Shown here: positions 26,855-34,403 of the stretch, piece after piece
Position numbering within the stretch: position 1 is the stretch's first letter
Layout of the letters: each line of letters opens with the position of its first letter
Translations under genes and position numbers: made by a program
Notes under the pieces: model-generated
Seen by the model: only the letters and a program-made list of their open reading frames with translations
What the model was told of the DNA's origin: nothing
The model's database searches: none
Source of the DNA: an uncultured Clostridia bacterium
GTDB lineage: Bacteria > Bacillota > Clostridia > Lachnospirales > Anaerotignaceae
Direction: 5' to 3'
NCBI GenBank assembly: GCA_910587735.1
Contig: CAJUNT010000019.1
Location: 1 to 50,232 of the forward strand
DNA length: 50,232 nt

Positions 26855-28114
26855 TTAATTTCTAATATTATTATCATATTCTAAATTCACATTTTTTAAT
26901 ACAGAAGAAGCAGCATTTGGATTTTCTTGTAAAAAATCAAGTATTTTAGGAACCAACATCTTAGTAATGGCACATAAATTTCCTAAAGATTCTTTACTAT
27001 TTCTAACTTTTTTAACTGGGCATCCTCCACGGCAAACAAGCTGGTAGTTACATTTTATACATTGAGAGTCTGAATTTTCTATATTTTTCAAATCTACTAT
27101 TTTATCTTTAAATAAATCAATTTTGCCATCTTTTATTTGTCCTACAATAAATGCTTCAGCAGTTTTATCTTCTGAGCTAACCACTTCATAACAGGAAGAA
27201 ATATAATTATCTGTAGTTAATGCTATATTAAAACCGCTTAAAGCTCCACAATAATGATATCCTGGGAAACGAAAAGAATTGGAGGTTAGTCTGATTCCAT
27301 TTTCATATGCGTATTTTATTGCTTTCATATAATTTTCAGAATATATTTGTGGGTCAGGAACTAAATTGCTATCATCACTTCTTCCAAAGTTATAACAAGG
27401 AGAAAAAACTAGATATTTTACACCTAATTCTGCAAAATATTTTGTGATTTTATATAGTTTTGCAGCCCCTTCTTTTGTAATAGTACTTCTAACGGTATAT
27501 ACATAATGATGTTCTTGAAAGAAACGAATCGTTTCTTCTATTTCTGTGGAAGAACCTTTTCCATCTACATGGGGTCTGTTTTTATTTTGAAGTTCAGGAT
27601 AACCATCGCATGATAATGCCATAACATCAACATTGTCTACTATCCACTGAAGAATTTCTGCTTTATTACCTACGATTACTCCATTCGATATTAAAACTGT
27701 ACGATAAAGTTTTCCTGTTGCTTTTGCATATTCTACTAAATGACGTATGATGTCAAAATATAATAAGGGTTCTCCCCCACCATGAAAATCTAAAATAATG
27801 CGGTCTGCTTTTTCAGCTACATAATCTATCAATATTTTTGCATTTTCAACAGATACAACAGAATTTTTATCTCCAGCACTAGCGTAGCAATAGATACAGC
27901 GAAGATTACAATTTGAGGATAAATAAATCACTACTTTCGCCAATTTTTCTCTTTTTTCACGTTCTATTGGAAGTTCTGGACGACGTTTTTTTGAAATTTC
28001 TGCTGTATATTTTGCTATATCATCATTTTTATCTAAAAAATATAATCCTGATTCATGAAGAATAGCATATCCTTTTTTTGTTTTTAATACGACTGGTTCA
28101 ATATAATTAGTCAT
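26855..28114 (-). CDS. Radical SAM/SPASM peptide maturase
   Basis: A 419-aa enzyme. Residues 1-55 look like a peptide-recognition region; the radical SAM motif CNLRCIYC (C69, C73, C76) binds the SAM-cleaving 4Fe-4S cluster. GGGEPLL is the SAM-binding motif. The C-terminus has a SPASM/twitch cysteine set: CG and CYEV in the region GYHYCGALSGFN...ISSCYEVV, then CIKCNYQLVCRGGCPVKK and NLCAITKM, for auxiliary clusters. Such enzymes install thioether or C-C crosslinks in RiPP precursors. The gene directly upstream encodes a 51-aa Cys-rich peptide, its likely substrate. AGGAGG precedes the ATG. No protease or ABC exporter lies beside it, which is unusual for a bacteriocin locus. Confidence 0.92.
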   Translation of the reverse strand: MTNYIEPVVLKTKKGYAILHESGLYFLDKNDDIAKYTAEISKKRRPELPIEREKREKLAKVVIYLSSNCNLRCIYCYASAGDKNSVVSVENAKILIDYVAEKADRIILDFHGGGEPLLYFDIIRHLVEYAKATGKLYRTVLISNGVIVGNKAEILQWIVDNVDVMALSCDGYPELQNKNRPHVDGKGSSTEIEETIRFFQEHHYVYTVRSTITKEGAAKLYKITKYFAELGVKYLVFSPCYNFGRSDDSNLVPDPQIYSENYMKAIKYAYENGIRLTSNSFRFPGYHYCGALSGFNIALTTDNYISSCYEVVSSEDKTAEAFIVGQIKDGKIDLFKDKIVDLKNIENSDSQCIKCNYQLVCRGGCPVKKVRNSKESLGNLCAITKMLVPKILDFLQENPNAASSVLKNVNLEYDNNIRN

Positions 28115-28133
28115 AATAACCTCCTCAAATGAT

Positions 28134-28161
28134 AAAAGCTACATGGAACCATGCAGCTTTT
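28134..28161 (-). terminator. Hairpin between precursor peptide and maturase
   Basis: On the minus strand AAAAGCTGCATGG and CCATGTAGCTTTT form a 13-bp stem (one G-U pair) with a 2-nt loop and a short T tail. It probably lets a fraction of transcripts continue into the maturase gene, keeping precursor in excess. Confidence 0.7.
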
Positions 28162-28167
28162 ATATGC

Positions 28168-28323
28168 TTAAATCATGTCATAAAGATTTATTGTATTAAA
28201 GACAGGAACTCGGTCCATTCCATACTCACAACAATTATCTTCATCTCCACAAGCATCTGAACAACGAGAATCAATTCCGTCAACTGTTAATAATTTACTT
28301 TTTTCTTCAACGATTGCAACCAT
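28168..28323 (-). CDS. Cys-rich RiPP precursor candidate (51 aa)
   Basis: A 51-codon ORF starting with ATG at 28323 after a strong AAGGAGG. The first 20 residues (MVAIVEEKSKLLTVDGIDSR) are a plausible cysteine-free leader; the core has four cysteines, C21, C25, C31 and C32, in RCSDACGDEDNCCEYG, and ends ...NLYDMI. C25 fits a Cys-x3-Asp spacing (C25/D29) such as is crosslinked in some ranthipeptides, but this is only suggestive. It lies 53 bp upstream of the radical SAM gene on the same strand. I do not recognise the family; it differs clearly from SCIFF. Confidence 0.8.
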   Translation of the reverse strand: MVAIVEEKSKLLTVDGIDSRCSDACGDEDNCCEYGMDRVPVFNTINLYDMI

Positions 28324-28469
28324 ATTAAAACCTCCTTATGTAATTTAAAAACTCTATAAACTTTAAAAATATATAGAAAACAATTTTACATTAAAATATA
28401 ATTTATTTTAATAATAAAAATGTCGCTATAACAATAATATTTTAAAATAAGTTAGAAGTTGTCATTATT

Positions 28470-28763
28470 TCAATATTCATCCCAATCATCCCATCTATCA
28501 AATCTATCAAACCTGGAAGAAAGACTGGAATGAAACGGTTGTAACAAATCTCTTTCCATACGCTCCATTCGTTTTTCCGTACGCTCCATTTCACGCACAG
28601 ATTCATATACTTCTGGGGGAAGCGAGTATAGATAGTCTAGATATTCCTTTCTCTTAGCTATGGAGTCTTCATCACTATGTATAGATAAAATAATAAGTAT
28701 TGGAGCAACTATAAAAACCATGACAATTAGAACACTTAGAACAATATTACCTATTAAAGACAT
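28470..28763 (-). CDS. Small single-pass membrane protein of unknown function
   Basis: A 97-aa protein: one hydrophobic segment at about residues 5-27 (IGNIVLSVLIVMVFIVAPILIIL), then a charged cytoplasmic or external tail with a Glu/Arg-Met coiled-coil-like part (REMERTEKRMERMERD) and an Asp/Arg/Trp-rich end (RFDRFDRWDDWDEY). The ATG at 28763 follows GAGGTG. It lies upstream of the peptide precursor on the same strand and could be an accessory, immunity or anchor protein for the RiPP unit, but that rests on position only. Confidence 0.65.
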   Translation of the reverse strand: MSLIGNIVLSVLIVMVFIVAPILIILSIHSDEDSIAKRKEYLDYLYSLPPEVYESVREMERTEKRMERMERDLLQPFHSSLSSRFDRFDRWDDWDEY

Positions 28764-28914
28764 TGAAATCACCTCATTGAAATTTTTAGAAATATTTTGT
28801 ATAAAAATGAAATTTACACTATTTTTAAACCTATATCATAATATTGAAATGACAAATTTATAAATTACTTTGTAAAATCATATCATTTTTTGCAATAAAA
28901 GTAAACTAGTTTGG

Positions 28915-28966
28915 ACTGGTCTAAAAGTAGTTAATTTTATGATAAATACGCTACTTTTAGACCAGT
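28915..28966 (+). promoter_or_regulatory. Large inverted repeat upstream of the XRE regulator
   Basis: Perfect 16-bp arms ACTGGTCTAAAAGTAG (28915-28930) and its complement (28951-28966) flank a 20-bp AT-rich spacer. It lies between the divergent membrane-protein and XRE genes, so it may be the operator through which the XRE protein controls both; a T-rich stretch after it also allows a terminator reading. Confidence 0.5.
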
Positions 28967-29014
28967 TTTATTTTTACTTCTAAATATTATAATATTATGA
29001 CAGAGGTGTTTTAA

Positions 29015-29347
29015 ATGAATCTTATAGAACTTGGAGAAAAGATTAAAAAAATTAGAAAAAAGAGAGAACAAACACAAGCAGAGTTTGCAAAAGAATTACA
29101 CATTGATTTGTCTTATTTAGGTAAATTAGAAAGGGGAGAAAGGGTGGCTTCTCTTGACGTATTAGAAAAAATAGCTAAAAAAGGTAATATTTCTGTTGGA
29201 ACTCTTTTAACTTTTGAAGAAAATGAATTATTTCAAGTTTGGGAATCAGAAACGAAAGATTTAGCATTAGAAGAAAAAGAAGTATTAGCAGAGGTTTTTA
29301 AACAACAAATAATTGCTTTAAAACCTATTCTAAAGAAAAATAAATAA
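29015..29347 (+). CDS. XRE-family transcriptional regulator
   Basis: A 110-aa protein. Residues 4-62 form a Cro/CI-type helix-turn-helix (LGEKIKKIRKKREQTQAEFAKELHIDLSYLGKLERGERVASLDVLEKIAKKGN); the rest is an acidic helical tail that may mediate dimerisation. AGAGGTG precedes the ATG. It is transcribed away from the membrane-protein and peptide genes, with the large inverted repeat between them, and followed by a terminator. Likely the element's own regulator. Confidence 0.9.
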   Translation: MNLIELGEKIKKIRKKREQTQAEFAKELHIDLSYLGKLERGERVASLDVLEKIAKKGNISVGTLLTFEENELFQVWESETKDLALEEKEVLAEVFKQQIIALKPILKKNK

Positions 29348-29377
29348 AACCTATTCTTAAATACATATTACAATAGT

Positions 29378-29415
29378 AAAGCCTATAGGACAAATTGTTC
29401 TATAGGCTTTTTTAT
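29378..29415 (+). terminator. Terminator of the XRE gene
   Basis: AAAGCCTATAGGACA and TGTTCTATAGGCTTT arms (15 bp, one G-U) with a 4-nt loop, then a T run. Confidence 0.9.
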
Positions 29416-29505
29416 GCCCAAAATTGAAACAAAAGAAGTTTGAAAGATATATCATAATAAAAATCTATAGTATAGATAATTCATATTAGAAAGGAGTACA
29501 AAATT

Positions 29506-29895
29506 ATGAAGAAAATTTGTAAAATGCGACAAATTGAAAATCTAAAAAAACAAGGGGTGATTGGTGAGGAGCTTGCGAAACATCTGAAAGAGCAGTTTTT
29601 ACATTTGCTGAAAAGTATCAACACAAGCATAGCAATCTATGACTTTGATATGGAAGCATATGGAAATATTGTGTTATTTGAAAATAATGACAATCTTTTT
29701 GACTTAACAGAAATAGGATTTGAAAACAGAGCCATTACTACACTATTTCCGGAATATGTAGAAGTCAAAACATATGACAGTAAAGAATATTACGAAGGTA
29801 TTGTAGTGTGTAACAATGAATATGCTATCACATTTATCGCACCAAAAGGAATATACGTAGAAGAAATAGAACAATGGTTTTTATCAGAAGTTTAA
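29506..29895 (+). CDS. Hypothetical protein of the integrative element (129 aa)
   Basis: First of three tightly spaced ORFs. It has a good ribosome site (AAAGGAG) and a basic, helical N-terminus (MKKICKMRQIENLKKQGVIGEELAKHLKEQF) followed by a mixed alpha/beta body with no membrane segment. No motif known to me. Probably a soluble protein; the N-terminal part could bind nucleic acid. Expressed with the next two genes. Confidence 0.7.
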   Translation: MKKICKMRQIENLKKQGVIGEELAKHLKEQFLHLLKSINTSIAIYDFDMEAYGNIVLFENNDNLFDLTEIGFENRAITTLFPEYVEVKTYDSKEYYEGIVVCNNEYAITFIAPKGIYVEEIEQWFLSEV

Positions 29896-29908
29896 AAGAG
29901 GTGAAAAA

Positions 29909-30214
29909 ATGGATTTAGAACGACTGATTACAAAAGGGATACAACGAGAAATACCGATTGAAATACAAATATTACTTTGGAATATGCAGAGCAGATTAAG
30001 AAAACAGCAGAAAGAAATAGACTATCTGCAAGTATATCGTTTACAGGCATTACAAAAAGATTTACAGTTGATAGAGCATACAGCAGAACAGCCATTTTAT
30101 CAAATGTCCTATTATTGTGTTGTAGAAAATGCTGTTACACAAAAAATTTACATCATTGAAACAGATTATGGTACAAAATTGGTTGAAACAATGCTGTTAG
30201 CAAAGGAATATTGA
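29909..30214 (+). CDS. DUF960-like small protein
   Basis: A 101-aa protein whose pattern, RLITKGIQREIPIEIQILLWNMQSRL...DYLQVYRLQ...EQPFYQMSYYCV...ETMLLAKEY, resembles DUF960, a family of small Firmicutes proteins found on plasmids and integrative elements with no known function. AAGAGGTG precedes the ATG; 13 bp after the preceding ORF. The family call is from memory of the pattern, not a search. Confidence 0.65.
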   Translation: MDLERLITKGIQREIPIEIQILLWNMQSRLRKQQKEIDYLQVYRLQALQKDLQLIEHTAEQPFYQMSYYCVVENAVTQKIYIIETDYGTKLVETMLLAKEY

Positions 30215-30226
30215 GGAGAGAATAAC

Positions 30227-30736
30227 ATGGAAAAGGAAACTTACACATTTACAACAAAAGGAATTATCGAAACAATAGAACGAGATTTTGCAATAGAGTA
30301 CAAGCCATTTGCTAAGTATCAGTTAGAAAAGTTACCATTGTATGTTGCTTGTATAGACTTTATCAACAACACTGATATCATGAATAAAATGATATTTGCA
30401 AATGATTATTTAGAAGTACCACCAGTGAAAACATTCTTATGTTATAAAAAGGAAATTTCTAAAACGATATCTGACTATGACAAAAAATTTCTAGGTGCAT
30501 TTTGGGGCTTTCTGTTCCGCTGTCTTGGATATGAAGATAGCAGAAAGGTATCACTGGGCAAAAATTCATTATTAAAAACAGGTCTATTCTTTAGAAATAA
30601 TGCCGAAAATATCGTCATAGCAGACAGTCAAGCGGTAACTACTGAATCAAAAACAGAAAAAGCAGACAAAAAGAATGTTGTTGAAGAAAAGAAAAATCCA
30701 GCAGAGGAAAAGAAAACAGAAGAATCCAAAAAATGA
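30227..30736 (+). CDS. Hypothetical protein with lysine/glutamate-rich tail (169 aa)
   Basis: Third gene of the small operon, with GAGGAGAG before the ATG, 12 bp after the DUF960-like gene. The first ~130 residues are a compact globular-looking part containing YKPFAKYQLEKLPLYVACIDFIN and FLGAFWGFLFRCLGYEDSRKV; the last ~35 are almost only Lys, Glu and small residues, probably disordered. No signal peptide. Family not recognised. Confidence 0.65.
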   Translation: MEKETYTFTTKGIIETIERDFAIEYKPFAKYQLEKLPLYVACIDFINNTDIMNKMIFANDYLEVPPVKTFLCYKKEISKTISDYDKKFLGAFWGFLFRCLGYEDSRKVSLGKNSLLKTGLFFRNNAENIVIADSQAVTTESKTEKADKKNVVEEKKNPAEEKKTEESKK

Positions 30737-30747
30737 TAACAAATGAT

Positions 30748-30801
30748 GGAAGGGAAACAGCCAATGCCTTTTAGGGGGCATTGGCGATTTCCTTCTTTTT
30801 T
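30748..30801 (+). terminator. Long terminator of the three-gene operon
   Basis: An inner stem CCAATGCC/GGCATTGG is extended by GAAGGGAAA/TTTCCTTC, followed by CTTTTTTC. This ends the operon starting at 29506. Confidence 0.75.
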
Positions 30802-31399
30802 CAGTTCAACAGAAATTTTTTTCCTTTGCAAATACACAGCCATAGGCAGTGTGTTCGTGCTGGGCTGATACAAGGGGATTACAGCAGGTAAAACAGACAG
30901 GCTCTTGGGCAATCTCAGCCACAAAACAGTAATTTTTCTGTGAGCCGTTGTCTGTGCGACGACAGCAGAAAATGTTTCAAACAAATAAAAAAATAAGAAG
31001 ATATTATAATAATACATACATAATGTATGTTTGATATTAGCTAGTAATATACAAAATACATATGTAAAACAGTAGTGTCGTCACAGTGTCGTTAAATAGT
31101 AAAAAACTATTCTAGCAATAGAAAAGGGCAAAAAGACAATAAAAAAAGTTTTTTTTAAAATCATATGTCCCTGATGTCCCTTTTTTATATAGAAAATAAA
31201 TATATATATATGTCTAATATTAGTTAGTAATCTATAAAATACATTATAAAAGGTTTAAATAATATGCCGAAAATGCTGAAAATGCCAAAAGAATTTTTTT
31301 CAAAAATGATGACACTAACGACACTATATAAAATGAAATCAAATTTCTTTGAAGTCTATATTATCTATTTGAATATAGACGAAAGGAGTTTTTATAAGT
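30802..31399 (+). other. Non-coding region before the recombinase, with repeats
   Basis: About 600 bp without a supported gene. The first 180 bp are noticeably richer in GC than the surroundings and may be a relic. A sequence ATATTAGCTAGTAATATA near 31034 recurs as ATATTAGTTAGTAATCTA near 31216, each followed by AAAATACAT; a further copy starts the decayed module at 24909. TGTCGT motifs recur at 31075-31092 and, inverted, near 31311-31324. These may be recombinase promoter or accessory sites. Confidence 0.5.
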
Positions 31400-32989
31400 A
31401 TGAAAGAATTAAAAAAAGCAGTTATCTATGCCCGTTATTCCAGTACAAACCAAAGAGAGGAAAGCATAGAAGCACAAGTTAGAGCATGTAACAAATATGC
31501 AAAGGATAACAATTATACGATAGTCAATATTTACAAGGATTCTGCAAAATCAGCTACAACAGCAAATCGTCCAGCGTTTCAAGAAATGATAGCAGACAGC
31601 AGCAAAAAAGAGTTTGCATATGTTATTGTACATAAGTTAGACAGATTTTCAAGAGATAGATATGATTCTGTCACACAAAAAAGAAAGTTAAAACAAAATG
31701 GTGTTACATTATTATCTGTTACAGAAAATATTAATGATTCTCCAGAAAGTATTATGATGGAATCTGTATTAGAAGGTATGGCAGAATATTACTCTAAAAA
31801 TCTGGCAAGAGAAGTCATGAAGGGACAAAAGGAAACCGCATATCAATGTAAACATTGTGGAGGCAAGCCACCGCTTGGTTATGATGTAGACAAACAGACA
31901 CAAAAATATATTATCAATGAAAAAGAAGCAGTTACTATTAAAATGATATTTCAAATGTATATAGAAGGCAATGGCTTTCAACAAATATTAAAATACTTAA
32001 ATGAAAATGGTTATAGAACGAAAAACCAAAAGCAATTTACACAATCCAGTTTGAACTGCATACTAAAAAATGAAAAATATAATGGTACGTTCGTATTCAA
32101 TAAGAAAAAAGAGAAAGACGCTTTAGGAAAAAGAAATCCTAAAGCAAAACCAGAAGAAGAAGTGATAAGAATTGAAAACGGTATCCCAGCTATCATTGAC
32201 AAAGAAATATTTGAAAAAGTGCAGCAAAAGATGATAGAAAACAAAAAAAGAGCAGGAGCATTTAAAGCAAAGCATATGTATGTATTATCAGGAATGATAT
32301 TTTGTGGAGAATGTGGAGAGCCTATGTTTGGAAACTTTCGCAAGGGTGGACGCCATAAACTCCCGTACGCGTCTTATCGCTGTGGAAATAGAAAAAGTCA
32401 TAGAGGTTGCTGTAACAAAGAAATACGTAGAGAATACATAGAGGACTTTGTATTAGAATCTTTACAAAAAGTATTATTTGCACCAAAAGCAAGTAAACAG
32501 ATAGTAAAACTAATGAAAGAATATCATAAAACAACATTAAAGCAACAGCAACAAGAATTAAAACAACTGAAAACCGCTTTAGAAAAAACAGAAAAAGGAT
32601 TAAATAATATCATAGATACCATTGCAATAGCAGGCATACCATCAGATACATTAATGGACAAGCTAAAACAGCTAGAATACAGTAAAACACAGCAAAAAGA
32701 GCGGATTGTAGAGTTAGAAAAGAGCATCAAAAACATCAATATTGATGAATCTACCATACAAAATATGATAGAACATTCCAGAGAATTTATCATGACAAAA
32801 AACTTACCTATCTGCAAGAATATTTTAAAAGAATATATCAATAAAGTTGTAGTATATATGGATAAAGTAGAAATATACTTCAAATTGAATATCATAGAAC
32901 AGCAAGAATTATCAGTAATTTCATTACCAATGACAGCAGAAGAAGATATGGATACCATAAAAAGAGAATACAAGTCACTGTTAAAGTAA
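31400..32989 (+). CDS. Large serine recombinase (site-specific integrase)
   Basis: A complete 529-aa integrase. The catalytic resolvase domain (1-150) has YARYSSTNQREESIEAQ with nucleophile S14 preceded by R12, and HKLDRFSRDRYDS. A recombinase domain follows (PLGYDV...EAVTIKMIFQMYIEGNGFQQILKYLN, NEKYNGTFVFNKKKEKD), then a zinc ribbon (CGECGEPMFGNF ... YRCGNRKSHRGCCNKEI) and a coiled-coil region around 375-455 that governs integration versus excision. AAAGGAG lies upstream of the ATG. It lies about 160 bp from the ssrA end, as expected for an element integrated there. A decayed twin is at 25062. Confidence 0.96.
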   Translation: MKELKKAVIYARYSSTNQREESIEAQVRACNKYAKDNNYTIVNIYKDSAKSATTANRPAFQEMIADSSKKEFAYVIVHKLDRFSRDRYDSVTQKRKLKQNGVTLLSVTENINDSPESIMMESVLEGMAEYYSKNLAREVMKGQKETAYQCKHCGGKPPLGYDVDKQTQKYIINEKEAVTIKMIFQMYIEGNGFQQILKYLNENGYRTKNQKQFTQSSLNCILKNEKYNGTFVFNKKKEKDALGKRNPKAKPEEEVIRIENGIPAIIDKEIFEKVQQKMIENKKRAGAFKAKHMYVLSGMIFCGECGEPMFGNFRKGGRHKLPYASYRCGNRKSHRGCCNKEIRREYIEDFVLESLQKVLFAPKASKQIVKLMKEYHKTTLKQQQQELKQLKTALEKTEKGLNNIIDTIAIAGIPSDTLMDKLKQLEYSKTQQKERIVELEKSIKNINIDESTIQNMIEHSREFIMTKNLPICKNILKEYINKVVVYMDKVEIYFKLNIIEQQELSVISLPMTAEEDMDTIKREYKSLLK

Positions 32990-33034
32990 TAGAAATATCA
33001 CAATTACTATTTGCTAATAATAAAAGCAGTATAC

Positions 33035-33076
33035 AAAAAGAGCCATTTCTCTAAAAGAAAGAAAAGGCTCTTTTGT
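33035..33076 (+). terminator. Terminator of the serine recombinase
   Basis: AAAAAGAGCC (33035-33044) pairs with GGCTCTTTT (33066-33074), followed by T-rich sequence; duplicated at 25758. Confidence 0.8.
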
Positions 33077-33145
33077 TATTTTTTCTTGCCGTTGCAACGT
33101 TAAAACCTTATAAAATCAAGGCTTTACAGCGTTGTCGAGGATACC

Positions 33146-33160
33146 AATATATGGAGATGA
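33146..33160 (+). repeat. Probable attachment-site junction at the ssrA end
   Basis: AATATATGGAGATGA; its right half, TGGAGATGA, is the complement of the last nine bases of tmRNA (TCATCTCCA). The insertion therefore leaves the tmRNA gene intact. Confidence 0.65.
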
Positions 33161-33499
33161 GGGGAATTGAACCCCTGTCCGAAAACCTCTCCATAAGGAC
33201 TTCTCCCATCACAGCTTTTCTTTTGGCATTCCCTCAGAGTATCGCCGAAAAGCAGGCTATATCCCTCAGTAGCTTCATGAATCTTTTCTACTGGCAAAGC
33301 TTACAGCAGAAAGTGCATCACCTGTCGACGCCAGATTCTCTAGCAGTGATCGACTAGAGACTGACGGGCAGCGCTTAGGCTGCCATTAAAGAATAATCTT
33401 CGTCGTTTCTTTTTAAAGTTTTCGGTTTGATATGCAGTTACCGAGACTGCAGATGGCTATCCCTACTTTCAAAGCTCCCGTCGAAACCATTACATCCCC
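33152..33499 (-). ncRNA. ssrA: tmRNA (transfer-messenger RNA)
   Basis: A 348-nt gene that rescues stalled ribosomes. The 5' end GGGGATG pairs with the 3' end CATCTCC plus A, forming the tRNA-like acceptor; CCA is not encoded. The T-arm GGACAGGGGTTCAATTCCCC is canonical. The 5' part has GGTTTCGACGGG and the tag reading frame ends ...NDEDYSLMAA then TAA (33375-33377), followed by another hairpin series of pseudoknots. It lies just downstream of smpB, encoding its protein partner, and its 3' end is the integration site of the neighbouring element. Confidence 0.97.
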
Positions 33500-33543
33500 T
33501 TATTATGATGTAATGAAATAATTGATTTGTATTATAAATATTG

Positions 33544-34017
33544 TTATAATGTCAAATTTCTAATTTTAAAGTCTTTTTCAGCTTGACGTCTTTGGTCATT
33601 TTTAGCAATGGTTTGTCTTTTGTCATAAAGCTTTTTACCTTTTGCAATAGCAATATCTACTTTTACAAGACTTCTATCAAAATACACTTTTAAAGGTACA
33701 ACTGTATATCCAGTAGCTTGTATTGCACCAGCAATTTTTCTGATTTGGCTTTTATGCAAAAGCAATTTTCTAGTACGCAAAGAATTTTTGTTGAATACAT
33801 TTCCTTGTTCATAAGGACTAATATGCATACTGTAAAGAAATGCTTCTATATTTTCAATACGTATAAAGCTTTCTTTTAAACTGCATTTTCCTTGACGTAA
33901 AGATTTTACTTCTGTGCCAGCCAGAGAAATACCAGCTTGAAAAGTTTCTTCGATAAAATAGTCATGATATGCTTTTTTATTTTGAGCAATCAATCTTTTA
34001 CTTTTTTCTTTTGCCAT
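33544..34017 (-). CDS. smpB: SsrA-binding protein SmpB
   Basis: A 157-aa RNA-binding protein that positions tmRNA in the stalled ribosome. Family signatures: LIAQNKKAYHDYFIEETFQAGISLAGTEVKSLRQGKCSLKESFI, ARKLLLHK-type segment (RTRKLLLHKSQIRKI), and the basic C-terminal tail KGKKLYDKRQTIAKNDQRRQAEKDF that inserts in the mRNA channel. AAGGTG precedes the ATG. The ssrA gene follows 45 bp downstream in the same direction. Confidence 0.97.
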   Translation of the reverse strand: MAKEKSKRLIAQNKKAYHDYFIEETFQAGISLAGTEVKSLRQGKCSLKESFIRIENIEAFLYSMHISPYEQGNVFNKNSLRTRKLLLHKSQIRKIAGAIQATGYTVVPLKVYFDRSLVKVDIAIAKGKKLYDKRQTIAKNDQRRQAEKDFKIRNLTL

Positions 34018-34132
34018 AATATAACACCTTTTTCTGCATACAAATCAATATCGTTTATCTATTATATCACACTTTTAAAAAAAAGCAAGTAACAAAACTG
34101 TTACAAAATATGTAATATTTTCAAAAAATGAT

Positions 34133-34165
34133 AAAAAGCGTATTATATTGATAATACGCTTTTTA
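34133..34165 (-). terminator. Terminator of the 76-aa protein gene
   Basis: Arms AAAAAGCGTATTA and TAATACGCTTTTT around a 6-nt loop, with A/T runs on both sides, so it can work in either direction. Confidence 0.85.
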
Positions 34166-34172
34166 GATATAC

Positions 34173-34403
34173 TTATGCATTAACATCTACACGAGTACCA
34201 CTAGGAATTGCATTTATTTTTTCATAAGCACTTTGTGCTTCTTCGGTAGTATGTTCTATTTCAATTTCTTCTGTTTGGAATAAGTGTAGTTTGATATTCT
34301 GTATACATTGTGCTACATCCCATCGCTGACGAACTTCCTCTATTGTTTCTTCATCATTTGTATATTGTTGTTCATTTAGCACATTTTCGTCATTTGGCGT
34401 CAT
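34173..34403 (-). CDS. Small acidic hypothetical protein (76 aa)
   Basis: A 76-aa soluble, acidic protein with many Glu/Gln/Asn residues and no motif I recognise (NDEETIEEVRQRWDVAQCIQ...PSGTRVDVNA). GGGAGGA precedes the ATG and a terminator follows, so it is a real monocistronic gene. Function unknown. Confidence 0.7.
   Translation of the reverse strand: MTPNDENVLNEQQYTNDEETIEEVRQRWDVAQCIQNIKLHLFQTEEIEIEHTTEEAQSAYEKINAIPSGTRVDVNA

Larger units (their letters stand above)
25884..33151 (+). mobile_element. Integrative element at the 3' end of ssrA
   Basis: A segment of about 7.3 kb bounded by the 15-bp repeat at 25869 and 33146, with the intact large serine recombinase at its ssrA-proximal end. 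It has no conjugation, replication or capsid genes that I recognise. Cargo: Rpn-type nuclease, radical SAM peptide cassette, small membrane protein, XRE regulator and three small ORFs. It may be a mobilisable genomic island or a degraded larger element; the neighbouring relic shows that the site was used before. Confidence 0.65.

Noticed and set aside
30628..31017. 129-codon minus-strand frame near the end of the three-gene operon
   Set aside because: It is antisense to the Lys/Glu tail and runs through the long terminator; no ribosome site.
32524..32973. 149-codon minus-strand frame inside the serine recombinase
   Set aside because: Shadow of the coiled-coil region; the same frame also exists opposite the pseudogene, as expected from the duplication.
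25884..33151. Prophage
   Set aside because: A large serine recombinase and XRE regulator are present, but no capsid, terminase, portal, tail or lysis gene can be recognised.
33073..33357. 94-codon plus-strand frame across the recombinase tail and ssrA
   Set aside because: It is the complement of the tmRNA gene and the att region, not a protein gene.
24000..33500. CRISPR array
   Set aside because: Repeats in this region are either two-copy module duplications or short dispersed motifs; there is no regular repeat-spacer pattern and no cas gene.
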